Shown here piece after piece: positions 28,770 through 37,807 of a stretch of 57,154 nt of DNA. How positions within the stretch are numbered: the stretch's first letter is position 1; each line of letters begins with the position of its first letter. The position numbers and the translations under genes are program-made. The DNA lies in the NCBI GenBank assembly GCA_946479785.1, contig CAMLHQ010000009.1, forward strand, positions 1 through 57,154. Direction: 5' to 3'. The DNA comes from an uncultured Nitrospira sp. Its GTDB lineage: Bacteria; Nitrospirota; Nitrospiria; Nitrospirales; Nitrospiraceae. The notes under the pieces were generated by a model. It worked only from the letters and a program-made list of their open reading frames with translations, was not told the origin of the DNA and did no database searches.

Positions 28770-29912
28770 CTATTTCGCCATCAAGATTTCTTGCGCCTTC
28801 GCCACACCACTGCCGAGTTTCACCGGATGGCCGAGCCCCTTCAGTACCATCTCAGTGGCAGCGACTGCGGTAATTACGTCAAACCGATCCGCATAGCCCA
28901 TATGTGATAACCGGAAAATTTTGCCCTTCAGATGGTCCTGTCCTCCGGCTGCGGTGATTCCATACTGGACTCGAAGATTCTTGTACACTGCTTGCCCGTC
29001 CACGCCGTCCGGCGCCGACACGGCCGTCAACGCATCGCTGGGCGACTCTTTGGGGAACAACGACAGACCTGCTGCCTTCATCCCTTCCCTCATCGCATGA
29101 GCCAGCTGACCCTGTCGTGCGAACATTTTGTCGAGCCCTTCGGCCTTCATGATTTTGAAGACCTCTTGAAGTCCGATGATCAGAGACACCGTCGGTGTAA
29201 AGGCAGTCTGATTCTTCGTTTGATTCTCTCGTTCCTTCTTGAAATTGAAATAGAAGGCGGCATTCTTTGCTCTGTCTGCCAAGGCCCAGGCCTTCTCGCT
29301 GACGCTGACGAAGGCCATTCCCGGCGGCAACATAAGTGCTTTCTGTGAACCCGTGATGACAACATCCAATCCCCAGGCGTCCGTCTTAATATCGAATACA
29401 CCGAGCGCCGTGATGGCATCAACCACGAGGATCGTATTCTCATGCGGTTTCACGATTTCGCCCAACGCTTTCACGTCGTGCGAAACCCCGGTCGACGTCT
29501 CGCTCGCCTGCACATAGACCGCTTTAATAGAAGGGTCCTTTTTGAGTGCATCGGCCACCAAGTGCGGATTGACGGCCTGGCCCCATTCAACTTTGATTTC
29601 AATCGCTTGGACGCCGAACGTCTTGCAAATCTTGCCCCAGCGCTCCCCAAATTTTCCCCCATTGATGCACAACGCCTTGTCTCCTGGTGACAAGAAATTC
29701 GAGATCGATCCCTCCATGCCCCCGGTGCCGGATGCCGCCAACATTAATACATCGTTCCTTGTCTGGAACAGCCACTTCAATCCTTCACGCGCTTCGGCAA
29801 AAATGGGATCGAATTCAGGCGCCCGGTGATGGATCATCGGCCTCGCCATTGCCAATAACACTTCAGGCGGCACAGGTGTCGGACCCGGCGCTAACAAATA
29901 CCGCTTGAGCAT
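28770..29912 (-). CDS. Class-V aminotransferase (serine/alanine-glyoxylate type)
   Basis: 380 residues from the ATG at 29912, which has the excellent ribosome site CAGGAGGATCAG. Upstream codons to 30071 are not needed. The opening YLLAPGPTPVPPEVLLAMA and IHHRAPEFDPIFAEA are typical of the SGAT/AGAT group; the PLP lysine lies in DVVITGSQKALMLPPGMAF and the aspartate in ILVVDAITALG. Together with SerA directly downstream it probably acts as a phosphoserine aminotransferase, as similar proteins do in bacteria lacking canonical serC; an alternative is serine-glyoxylate aminotransferase. The gene is the first of the operon into serA. Confidence 0.9.
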   Translation of the reverse strand: MLKRYLLAPGPTPVPPEVLLAMARPMIHHRAPEFDPIFAEAREGLKWLFQTRNDVLMLAASGTGGMEGSISNFLSPGDKALCINGGKFGERWGKICKTFGVQAIEIKVEWGQAVNPHLVADALKKDPSIKAVYVQASETSTGVSHDVKALGEIVKPHENTILVVDAITALGVFDIKTDAWGLDVVITGSQKALMLPPGMAFVSVSEKAWALADRAKNAAFYFNFKKERENQTKNQTAFTPTVSLIIGLQEVFKIMKAEGLDKMFARQGQLAHAMREGMKAAGLSLFPKESPSDALTAVSAPDGVDGQAVYKNLRVQYGITAAGGQDHLKGKIFRLSHMGYADRFDVITAVAATEMVLKGLGHPVKLGSGVAKAQEILMAK

Positions 29913-30151
29913 CGACTGATCCTCCTGGAAATGGAAACGTGCGAATGGCTCCTCGGGAAGGGGCGACGATATCATTGCGTTCCGAAGACTGTCAAGGTAA
30001 CGACAGCCATAGATCCACGTGATTTCGATAGGTTGAGCATCGCAAACGGCAAAATGCGATCGAAACGACACACGACGCCAACAGCAGCAAGATTCTAGGG
30101 GTACCCTCGCGAGCTGCTACCAAAGGAGGGCTTCGTCCCTCTTGCAATTTC

Positions 30152-30180
30152 TTGACAACCTTCCTGTCGATCGATACTCT
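30152..30180 (+). promoter_or_regulatory. Sigma-70 type promoter upstream of mltD
   Basis: TTGACA (30152-30157), 17-bp spacer, TACTCT (30175-30180). The -35 is a perfect match. The -10 lies only 10 bp before the ATG at 30191, so the transcript would be nearly leaderless; either translation starts without a leader or another promoter is used. A GGAGGGCTTCGTCCCTC hairpin precedes the -35. Confidence 0.55.
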
Positions 30181-30190
30181 AAGCTCACAG

Positions 30191-31597
30191 ATGATGCCCA
30201 TTCGATCCAACCCAACTTCGCTGACGACTCTGGCCGGCTGTCTGTCTCCGTGGCGACGAGGCCTTCTGGTCTGCTTGCTCTGTCTGGCACCAGGCCCCGG
30301 ACTCTCGGTGACTCTTGCCGAAACTGAAACTCCGACTCAACTCGCCGAAGCCGCTCCTTCTATTAACCCAACCGATGAACAGGCGGTTGATCCTGCCGAT
30401 GAACCCGATGCGAACTTGGTCCCGGTAGATACCGATGTTCCTGCGGAAGAACAAGCGTCACCCGGCTCAGAACCAGACACCCGAGTACCGCGAGCTGAAG
30501 ATTTGCTCATGGTCACTCCCCCGCGCCATTCTCCGGCTGCCCGCTTTACGGACTCGTTCGATCCTCCGGTAGAAACCACTCAAACCGTGGAAGCGTCGGG
30601 AGTTTTCGTGGGAGCAGACGAGTCCTATTATAATGTGCCGATCGTGATGGACTCCTCGGTTCAAAGCCATATCCATTACTTCAATACCTCCATTCGCGGC
30701 CGTTTTGAGCAGTGGCTCTTCCGGTTGAGCCGGTATCGGCCGTTGGTCGAGAATATTTTTACCGAATTTCATCTTCCCAGCGATCTGGTATTCCTGTCGC
30801 TCGTGGAAAGTGGATTCAATCCTTATGCGTATTCACGCGCGAAAGCGACCGGACCCTGGCAGTTCATGAAAGGCACGGCCAAGCTCTATGGCCTCCGCGT
30901 GGATTCGTACGTCGACGAGCGCCGTGATCCCATTAAGTCGACCGTTGCGGCGGCGCGCTATCTTCGCGATTTGTACGATTTGTTCGGAGCCTGGCCGCTG
31001 GCAATGGCCGCCTATAATGCCGGCGAGGGGAAGGTCATGCGGGCTCTGCACAAGGCTCAAGCGGAAAGCTTCTCCGACATCTCGAAAACCCGATTGATTC
31101 GGCGGGAAACCAAGGAGTATGTCCCGCGATTCATGGCGGCGACGATCATCGCAAAGAATCCGGACCGCTACGGTTTCGCTCAAGAGGCGAGTACACCTCA
31201 TCAGTTCGAAGAAGTGATCGTCACGAGGCCGCTGCACTTCCACGCCATCGCAAACGCAACGGGAGTTCCCTACGAGGAACTCCGTCTGCTCAATCCGGAG
31301 CTCCGTCGTGATGCCACGCCCCCCGGCGATGATGCCTATCTCTTGAAAGTTCCGGTGGGCACGAAACGTAAGGTGGAACAGCTCCTGGATCGTGTGCCCA
31401 CCTATAAATTCCCTCCACTTCCCGGCAAAGCACAATTCGCCACCACCGGTTCGTCGCGCTGGTATAAAGTCCGTGTGGGAGACACGTTGGAAAAAGTCTC
31501 CAGGCGGTTTCGCATTCCGTTGAAGACTCTCAAGGCAAAGAATAACCTCGCCGGCCAGGTCATCAGACCGGGCGACTTCCTCTCCATCGGCCGCTAA
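30191..31597 (+). CDS. mltD: Membrane-bound lytic murein transglycosylase with LysM (MltD-like)
   Basis: About 468 residues from the ATG at 30191. A signal sequence (WRRGLLVCLLCLAPGPGLSV) is followed by a proline/acidic linker, then an SLT domain: FHLPSDLVFLSLVESGFNPY with the catalytic Glu, AKATGPWQFMKGTAKLYGL and PLAMAAYNAGEGKVMRAL. The last 45 residues are a single LysM domain (WYKVRVGDTLEKVSRRF). It cleaves peptidoglycan to 1,6-anhydro-muropeptides in the periplasm. No lipobox is seen, unlike E. coli MltD. A TTG 13 codons upstream is another possible start. Confidence 0.92.
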   Translation: MMPIRSNPTSLTTLAGCLSPWRRGLLVCLLCLAPGPGLSVTLAETETPTQLAEAAPSINPTDEQAVDPADEPDANLVPVDTDVPAEEQASPGSEPDTRVPRAEDLLMVTPPRHSPAARFTDSFDPPVETTQTVEASGVFVGADESYYNVPIVMDSSVQSHIHYFNTSIRGRFEQWLFRLSRYRPLVENIFTEFHLPSDLVFLSLVESGFNPYAYSRAKATGPWQFMKGTAKLYGLRVDSYVDERRDPIKSTVAAARYLRDLYDLFGAWPLAMAAYNAGEGKVMRALHKAQAESFSDISKTRLIRRETKEYVPRFMAATIIAKNPDRYGFAQEASTPHQFEEVIVTRPLHFHAIANATGVPYEELRLLNPELRRDATPPGDDAYLLKVPVGTKRKVEQLLDRVPTYKFPPLPGKAQFATTGSSRWYKVRVGDTLEKVSRRFRIPLKTLKAKNNLAGQVIRPGDFLSIGR

Positions 31598-31651
31598 TTC
31601 CGATTATTGAAAGATTTTGCTGAAAGGGGACGGTCTGTCTTAACCGGACAG

Positions 31652-32425
31652 CTACGGCTTTTTCTTGTCGGTTGTGGGCGCAGCCGGCGAAGGAGGAGGT
31701 ACGGATGCATCCATCGATTTCTTGACGTCCATCACTTTCGTCCTGATTGTCGCTTCGCTGGTGTAGGGTGAGTTGGGGTAGGTCTTGATCAGTTCTTGGT
31801 AGTGGGCTAAGGCTCCTTCCGGTCTTGATTGGGATTCTTCCAACCGTGCTAATTCAAACAGCGCCTGATCCTTCCCCAGCATTCCTGGACTTTCGACGAT
31901 AGCGCTGAAGGCTTTCGCCGCCTGGTCACGATCCCCCTTCAAGAGGTATGCGTAGGCCAGGCGCTGCTGGACCAGACCTGCGAGCGCAGGATTGGCTCCG
32001 TACATAAGCAGGAAGCGTTGATAGGTGTCGACGGCGGCCGGTAAATCGTTGGCCTGCGCTTGCGCGTTGCCCAAGTGAAACATGGCCAACGGGGCAATGG
32101 CCGCTCGGGGATATTGTTCGACCACTTCTCGGTACTTTGCCATGGCCTGTTTCAATAAATTCTCCGCATTTTTCGGATCGCCGGTTGAGCGGGCCATGAG
32201 CAAGCGTGTGCCTTCCCGCTCAAGTTCCTGAGCCTTGTTCGAAGCCTGCCGATCCATCCAAAACACACCACCCACAACTCCCGCTGCCAAGACCAGCACA
32301 GCCAGACCGACCGATAATGGGCGTCGATATTCCTGTAAGCGATGGAGTTGGTGCTCCAAGCCACTCAGCAGATGGGCTTCGTCTACTTGGAGCGTCTTGG
32401 CAGGAACTTTGATGCGATAAGTCAT
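31652..32425 (-). CDS. Membrane-anchored TPR protein (YfgM-like)
   Basis: 257 residues from the ATG at 32425. A single transmembrane helix (PLSVGLAVLVLAAGVVGGVF) follows a cytoplasmic N-terminus of about 35 residues, then TPR-type repeats such as AIAPLAMFHLGNAQAQANDL and ALFELARLEESQSRPEGALA face the periplasm, ending in a proline-lysine tail. This is the topology of YfgM, a SecYEG-associated chaperone-like TPR protein. The gene converges on mltD with 54 bp between stops; a weak hairpin (CTGTC/GACAG) lies in that gap. Role is inferred from topology. Confidence 0.75.
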   Translation of the reverse strand: MTYRIKVPAKTLQVDEAHLLSGLEHQLHRLQEYRRPLSVGLAVLVLAAGVVGGVFWMDRQASNKAQELEREGTRLLMARSTGDPKNAENLLKQAMAKYREVVEQYPRAAIAPLAMFHLGNAQAQANDLPAAVDTYQRFLLMYGANPALAGLVQQRLAYAYLLKGDRDQAAKAFSAIVESPGMLGKDQALFELARLEESQSRPEGALAHYQELIKTYPNSPYTSEATIRTKVMDVKKSMDASVPPPSPAAPTTDKKKP

Positions 32426-32576
32426 CGTTCTAATAGGATGGGCCGCAGAGCCCATTTCCTCCAGCTATCCTCGCGCCTTATACTAAGGAAGTTAGAGGCT
32501 TGTCAATGCAGTCCAGCGGTACCGCAAAACAAGGAGTCACCGCTGAAACGGTCGGTCGTGGGACATCTGGCAGTCT

Positions 32577-33737
32577 ATGTTTGAGAAGTATCTCGCTGAG
32601 CTAGCTGCTGAACATCTTACTCGACGGCTGCTGACGCTTGAATCAGGCACGGGCCCGACCGTGCGTATGGCCGGACGAGAGATCTTACTGTTCGCGTCAA
32701 ACGACTACCTCGGCCTGGCCGGTCATCCGGAAGTCATCGCTGCCGCTGTCCAGGCCACTACAGTCTATGGAGCCGGATCCGGCGCTGCGCGATTGATCTC
32801 CGGATCACTGCCTCCTCACAGGGAAATGGAACAGGCGCTCGCGTCGTTTAAAGAGACGGAAGCTGCGCTCACGTTCGGATCAGGCTATCTCGCCAACATC
32901 GGCGCCATCCCTGCCCTGATCAGCCGCGGAGGACTGATTCTCGCCGACCGTCTCTGTCATGCGAGTCTCATCGACGGCTGCCGTCTCAGTCAGGCCGACG
33001 TTCGAATCTATCGGCACAACGACGTGGACCACCTGGCATCCTTGCTGTCAAAGAAACGCAAGGGTCGCCGGACGTTGATCGTGACTGACGGGGTCTTCAG
33101 CATGGACGGAGATCTGGCACCCCTCCCTGACTTGGTCACAATTGCCCACAAGCATGAAGCAGAGCTGTACGTGGACGATGCCCACGGCACCGGCGTCATG
33201 GGACATCACGGTCGTGGGACCATCGAACATTTCGGCCTTGAGGACCGTATCCCACTCCAAATGGGAACGCTGGGAAAAGCACTGGGAAGCAGCGGAGCCT
33301 ATATTGCTGGCCCAGATCAATCGATCCAGTACCTTGTGCACCGCTGCCGTTCATTCATCTTTACGACCTCGCCTCCACCTGCATCGGCAGCTGCTGTGAT
33401 TGCGGCGCTACACATACTCAAACGGGAGCCGGAACGCCGCAGGCGGCTCTGGGAGAACCGTGACCGACTTTTCTCGGGACTCATTCGCGCCGGCTTTACG
33501 TTGGCACACAGCGCTAGCCCGATCGTACCGATTCTCATCGGCCAAGCCGATATGGCCTTGCGTTTTTCCGAACAACTTTTGGCCAACGGGCTCTTCGCCC
33601 CGGCGATCCGCCCGCCTACCGTACCCGAGCAGACCAGCCGAATCCGTGTGACCGTCACCTCCGAACATACCATCGCACAGATCGATCAGGCACTCGCCAT
33701 ATTCGAACAAGCCGGACAAACTGCCGGCGTCCTCTGA
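32577..33737 (+). CDS. bioF: 8-amino-7-oxononanoate synthase
   Basis: The 386-residue protein is an alpha-oxoamine synthase: FASNDYLGLAGHPEVIAAA, then TVYGAGSGAARLISGSLPPH, DDAHGTGVMG and the PLP-binding lysine in MGTLGKALGSSGAYIAG. This fits BioF, which condenses pimeloyl-ACP/CoA with alanine in biotin synthesis; KBL and other AOS enzymes share the fold but the motif set and size match BioF best. No other bio genes are in the window. The ATG is at 32577; the ribosome site is weak. Confidence 0.92.
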   Translation: MFEKYLAELAAEHLTRRLLTLESGTGPTVRMAGREILLFASNDYLGLAGHPEVIAAAVQATTVYGAGSGAARLISGSLPPHREMEQALASFKETEAALTFGSGYLANIGAIPALISRGGLILADRLCHASLIDGCRLSQADVRIYRHNDVDHLASLLSKKRKGRRTLIVTDGVFSMDGDLAPLPDLVTIAHKHEAELYVDDAHGTGVMGHHGRGTIEHFGLEDRIPLQMGTLGKALGSSGAYIAGPDQSIQYLVHRCRSFIFTTSPPPASAAAVIAALHILKREPERRRRLWENRDRLFSGLIRAGFTLAHSASPIVPILIGQADMALRFSEQLLANGLFAPAIRPPTVPEQTSRIRVTVTSEHTIAQIDQALAIFEQAGQTAGVL

Positions 33738-33887
33738 TTGCGCAGGCCAGACCCAAATAAGACCGCAAATCCCTGCCGCATAAATCAGGAGATTTGGTTG
33801 CTTTCTCCACGTCTTGTGGCATCATCACGTTCACTGATCGATATCATAATTAGTGACCGCCGGACTTCCCACTGAGGAGCTGCTTTC

Positions 33888-34949
33888 ATGGATATTTCAA
33901 AATTGCTGACGTTTTCGGCAAAAGAAGGCGCGTCGGATTGCCACATCAGCGCCGGTGAGCCTCCCATGATCCGTCTCCACGGAGATCTCAAGAAGCTCGA
34001 TCACCCGCCGCTGACGCCGGAAGAAACCCATGCGCTCGTCTACGACATGATGAGCGACGCGCAACGCAAAACCTTCGAAGAGAAGCGGGAATGCGACTTT
34101 TCGTTCGAATTGGGCGACATCGCCCGGTTTCGTGTGAACGTCTTCGTGCAGAATCGAGGACTCGGCGCCGTCTTCCGGAACATCCCCACCGAAATCATTC
34201 CGTTGGAAAAACTCGGGATGCCCCCCATCCTTCGCCAGCTCTGCGATAAGGAAAAAGGCTTGATCCTCGTGACCGGCCCGACCGGATCCGGTAAGTCCAC
34301 GACGCTCGCCGCGATGGTGGACTATTTGAACAACACCTTTGAAGGACACATCATCACGATCGAAGATCCGATCGAGTTCGTCCACAAAACAAAGAAATGC
34401 CTCGTGAATCAGCGCGAACTCGGCGTCCATACGCTGTCGTTCGCAAACGCGCTCAAGTCCGCGCTGCGTGAAGACCCCGACATCATCCTCGTTGGCGAAA
34501 TGCGGGACTTGGAAACGATCCAGCTGGCCTTGACCGCGGCTGAGACAGGTCACTTGGTCTTCGGCACCCTCCATACGTCCAGCGCACCAAAAACTATCGA
34601 CCGCATCATCGATGCCTTTCCTCCGGCTCAGCAGGCTCAAATCCGCACCCAGATCTCGGAAGCGCTGGAGGCCGTCATCACGCAAACGCTGCTCAAGAAA
34701 AAAGCCGGCGGTCGCGTCGCCGCTCTCGAAATCATGGTCGCCACCACCGCCGTTCGCAATTTGATCCGCGAAGGCAAGTTGCACCAAATCCCAGGCATCA
34801 TGCAGGCCAGCCAGAAAGACGGCATGCAGACGATGGACATGGCTTTGGTCGATTTGGCCACTCGCGGCCTAGTCACCAAGGCCGAAGCCCAATCGCGCAG
34901 TATGAATCCGAATCTGTTCGGCGGATCGGCCTTCAGCGGGGCGGCATAA
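33888..34949 (+). CDS. pilT: Type IV pilus retraction ATPase PilT
   Basis: 353 residues with the GspE/PilT layout: N-terminal PAS-like domain, then Walker A GPTGSGKST at about 130-138, Asp box TIEDPIEFVHK, Walker B LVGEMRDLETI and His box LTAAETGHLVFGTLHTSSA. The C-terminal VRNLIREGKLHQIPGIMQ matches the AIRNLIRE signature of PilT, required for retraction. GAGGAG precedes the ATG. The partner PilU follows 30 bp downstream. It acts at the cytoplasmic base of the pilus and powers retraction and twitching. Confidence 0.96.
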   Translation: MDISKLLTFSAKEGASDCHISAGEPPMIRLHGDLKKLDHPPLTPEETHALVYDMMSDAQRKTFEEKRECDFSFELGDIARFRVNVFVQNRGLGAVFRNIPTEIIPLEKLGMPPILRQLCDKEKGLILVTGPTGSGKSTTLAAMVDYLNNTFEGHIITIEDPIEFVHKTKKCLVNQRELGVHTLSFANALKSALREDPDIILVGEMRDLETIQLALTAAETGHLVFGTLHTSSAPKTIDRIIDAFPPAQQAQIRTQISEALEAVITQTLLKKKAGGRVAALEIMVATTAVRNLIREGKLHQIPGIMQASQKDGMQTMDMALVDLATRGLVTKAEAQSRSMNPNLFGGSAFSGAA

Positions 34950-34978
34950 GTCACAGAACTAGAACCAACGGAGTCACA

Positions 34979-36145
34979 ATGGATATTCGCACATTGTTGA
35001 AGGTCATGGTCGATCAGGAGGCCTCCGACATGTACCTGACAGTGGATTCGCCTCCGGTTTACCGCGTCCACGGTTCAACCCAGCCGGCTAATACTCCACC
35101 CTTTACCAACGAACAATTGGAAGCCCTGGCCCTCGCGCTCATGCGCGGCCAGCAGCGCGGCGAATTCGAAGAGAAAATGGAAATGAATCTAGCGCTGTAT
35201 TACAAGGAGCTAGGCCGCTTTCGCGTGAACATTTTCCGGCAACGGGGCAATGTCGGACTCGTATTTCGGCACATCAAAGCCGAAATCCAAACCGTGGAAG
35301 AGCTGCGCTTGCCGAGCATCATGAAAGACATCGCCATGACCAAGCGCGGTCTCGTACTGGTCGTCGGCGCTACTGGGTCCGGAAAATCCACCACATTGGC
35401 TGCGATGATTGACCATCGCAACTCGGTTCATCCCGGCCACATCGTCACAGTGGAAGATCCGATTGAGTTTGTCCACAATCACAAAAAATCCCTTATTACC
35501 CAACGAGAGGTCGGCTTCGACACGCTATCGTTTCAGAACGCCCTCAAGAACACCCTCCGGCAGGCCCCGGATGTGATCCTCATCGGCGAAGTCAGGGATA
35601 CGGAAACCATGGAAGCCGCCATCACCTTCGCCGAGACCGGCCACCTCTGTATTGGCACCCTGCACTCGAATAATGCCAACCAGGCGATCGAACGCATCAT
35701 GAACTTCTTCCCGGTCGAGCGGCATGCCCAGATCTATCTGCAACTCTCGCTCAATCTTCGCGCCATCGTGTCTCAACGGCTCATCCCTTCCACTGACGGA
35801 AAGCGCGTACCGGCCTTGGAAATCATGCTGGATACGCCGCGCATCAAGGACCTGATCAAGAAGGCCGAGGTCGACACGCTGAAGGAAGCCATGGAACAAG
35901 GCGTCGACGAAGGCTGCCAAACATTCGACCACGTGCTGTTGCAGCTCTATAAGCAAGAAAAGATTTCCTTGGAACAGGCCCTCATCAATGCAGACAGCGC
36001 CAACAACCTGCGTTTGAAAATCAAGCTGGAGGGTCTCAAGGGCGACGACGCGATCAATGTCCTCCTCGACAAAGGCCCTCATGCGACCGGCGAGAGTCCC
36101 TTCAAGATCCAAGGAGGCAATGTGACGCCGATTCGGAAGCGATGA
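34979..36145 (+). CDS. pilU: PilT-dependent retraction ATPase PilU
   Basis: 388 residues, paralogous to the preceding gene: Walker A GATGSGKST, Asp box TVEDPIEFVHN, Walker B LIGEVRDTETM and His box FAETGHLCIGTLHSNNA. It lacks the AIRNLIRE signature of PilT and instead has the PilU-type C-terminus (KEAMEQGVDEGCQTFDHVL ... ISLEQALINADSANNLRLKI). PilU assists PilT-driven retraction against load. Clearly co-transcribed with pilT, separated by 29 bp with a CGGAG ribosome site. Confidence 0.94.
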   Translation: MDIRTLLKVMVDQEASDMYLTVDSPPVYRVHGSTQPANTPPFTNEQLEALALALMRGQQRGEFEEKMEMNLALYYKELGRFRVNIFRQRGNVGLVFRHIKAEIQTVEELRLPSIMKDIAMTKRGLVLVVGATGSGKSTTLAAMIDHRNSVHPGHIVTVEDPIEFVHNHKKSLITQREVGFDTLSFQNALKNTLRQAPDVILIGEVRDTETMEAAITFAETGHLCIGTLHSNNANQAIERIMNFFPVERHAQIYLQLSLNLRAIVSQRLIPSTDGKRVPALEIMLDTPRIKDLIKKAEVDTLKEAMEQGVDEGCQTFDHVLLQLYKQEKISLEQALINADSANNLRLKIKLEGLKGDDAINVLLDKGPHATGESPFKIQGGNVTPIRKR

Positions 36146-36176
36146 ACCACACCTGAACGTTTAGCCAGCCAAGCGC

Positions 36177-36677
36177 TCATTCCAAACTGCGAACGGCGCG
36201 ATCTCCCTGAACGACCCCCGCACTCTGCTGTTCAAGATATGTCGCGATTTTTTCCAGTGCCAGCGCACTCAACTTCGTCCCGTACCACGTCGGCATCGTG
36301 TTCGCCGGGTAGCCCGGTACGACGAACACGCCGGGCTCTAACACTGATTCAACTACATACTCGTGAACAGTGCGCGCTTTGCCCCGATAGGCTTGATCTC
36401 GCAATCGTTCCGATCCGGTACTGCCTAACAGTAACGGTGGACCTACCCGGCCATCGGCCCCGGCAATGCCCGGAATTGCGTGACACACCGCACATCCGGC
36501 ACGGGTGAAGATCGAGGCGATCGGTTCATCGCCCGTCACCAGTGGCACCATTTCCGGGACCAAGGCCACTACGGCAGGGACCGGTTTCGACGGCGGCTCG
36601 TTCACCGTGCGAAGCGCCCACAGCAGACCTAAGGCCACGATGACTATAATAAGGGCGCTCACCCCTCGTTCAGACAT
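36177..36677 (-). CDS. Membrane-anchored monohaem c-type cytochrome
   Basis: 166 residues: an N-terminal membrane helix (GVSALIIVIVALGLLWAL) then a small haem domain with one CxxCH motif (GCAVCHAIP, about residue 60) and a likely distal ligand Met in ANTMPTWYG. The IATYLEQ end is the class I cytochrome c C-terminal helix. It would carry electrons on the periplasmic face of the inner membrane. It runs opposite to pilU, with 31 bp between the stops, and is followed upstream by an unrelated SUMF1-domain gene. Partner oxidase or reductase is unknown. Confidence 0.88.
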   Translation of the reverse strand: MSERGVSALIIVIVALGLLWALRTVNEPPSKPVPAVVALVPEMVPLVTGDEPIASIFTRAGCAVCHAIPGIAGADGRVGPPLLLGSTGSERLRDQAYRGKARTVHEYVVESVLEPGVFVVPGYPANTMPTWYGTKLSALALEKIATYLEQQSAGVVQGDRAVRSLE

Positions 36678-36773
36678 GGAATGGAGTATCGGTCGTTGCA
36701 GGATAAGGATTTGTGGTCGTCCAAGTACGCCTGCTTCAAGTCAGCGGCACACCAATCCAGCCACAGCGATCAT

Positions 36774-37631
36774 TCAGCGAGTTGGAGACATGGTGCACCG
36801 AAATCCGATCGTGCGGTCTTCGAATTCGGGCTCCGCCGAAATTCGCGCGGTGACGCGTAGGGCCAATGGGAGGTCCGCCCAGGATCCTCCGCGTATCACA
36901 CGTTTCTCCCCCTTTGCGGGCCCGGCCGGGTTCTTGTCCGGGCTTTTCTGGTAATAGTCACGGTCGTACCAATCCGCGACCCATTCAGCCGCATTCCCAG
37001 CCATGTGATTCAATCCATACGGACTCTTGCCCCCTTCTTTTAACCCATGGCGGACGCTCATGCCTTCGAGTCCGCTGGTCACCGCCGCCAACGTAATCGC
37101 TTCGCTTACCCACAGCCCTCGATTATAGTTGGCGATATCGACGAAGGGTTGCATGGAACCCCAAGGATAGCGGCGTGCGTCTGTCCCCCGCGCCGCTTTC
37201 TCCCATTCGGCTTCGGTTGGAAGGCGTTTCCCGGCCCATTTGCAGTAGGCCTCCGCATCCGCCCATTTCATGCCGATCGCAGGTCGATCTCCGACCGTCG
37301 TGGCCGCTTCATCATCCCAGGTGGGAGGAGACTCATGCTTTTCAGAATCGAGAAACTTTCGATAGAGGGCTAACGTCACTTCATACTGATCGATGTAGTA
37401 GGCATCCAACGTGACCGTGTGCTCTGGTCGCTCGTTCGGAAGTCCGTCGTTGGTTCCCATCGTAAAAGGACCGGGGGGGATTAATATCATCGGAGCGCCG
37501 TCTTTGCCCTTCGTCACTTCAATCGTTGGCGCTTGACCGTCCTTGGCTGATGGAGACGGCCCTGCAGCAGCCGTCAATACTCCTGTGGCAATGAGAGCCA
37601 TCAACCAAGAGACCACACTCCCATTTCTCAT
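36774..37631 (-). CDS. SUMF1/FGE-sulfatase-domain exported protein without the catalytic cysteines
   Basis: 285 residues with a signal peptide (SWLMALIATGVLTAAAG) and a complete formylglycine-generating-enzyme fold: MILIPPGPFTMGTNDGLPN, then FYIDQYEVT-type (here YYIDQYEVTLALYRKFL), KRLPTEAEWEKAARG, GNAAEWVADWYD and VIRGGSWADLPLALRVTAR. True formylglycine-generating enzymes have two cysteines right after the GGSW block; here that stretch has none, so oxidation of a sulfatase cysteine is unlikely. The protein belongs to the broad EgtB/PvdO/FGE-sulfatase family and may be a structural or binding relative. CAGGGAGGGACT precedes the ATG. Confidence 0.88.
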   Translation of the reverse strand: MRNGSVVSWLMALIATGVLTAAAGPSPSAKDGQAPTIEVTKGKDGAPMILIPPGPFTMGTNDGLPNERPEHTVTLDAYYIDQYEVTLALYRKFLDSEKHESPPTWDDEAATTVGDRPAIGMKWADAEAYCKWAGKRLPTEAEWEKAARGTDARRYPWGSMQPFVDIANYNRGLWVSEAITLAAVTSGLEGMSVRHGLKEGGKSPYGLNHMAGNAAEWVADWYDRDYYQKSPDKNPAGPAKGEKRVIRGGSWADLPLALRVTARISAEPEFEDRTIGFRCTMSPTR

Positions 37632-37679
37632 AGTCCCTCCCTGTTTTTCGAAGTCGGCTCGGCCGATGAGCTAAAGACC

Positions 37680-37695
37680 GGTAGGTAAGTCTACC
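37680..37695. repeat. Inverted repeat upstream of the SUMF1 gene
   Basis: GGTAG-GTAAGT-CTACC is a perfect 5-bp inverted repeat with a 6-bp spacer, 49 bp before the start of the SUMF1-domain gene. It has the same arm-spacer geometry as the CTAGG-type repeats found further right in the window and may be an operator. Evidence is only the symmetry. Confidence 0.35.
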
Positions 37696-37807
37696 CAGCT
37701 TACGGAACAAACTCAATGGAACGTATGGAGCGAAGTGGCGTGGCGAGCTGGCGGCATGTGGTACTTGGGAAAACCGGATTGTGTTGGGTGGCGAAGAGGA
37801 CTTCCGT

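Noticed and set aside
33897..34787. 296-codon minus-strand frame opposite pilT
   Set aside because: Shadow of the GC-rich pilT reading frame; no motif and no ribosome site.
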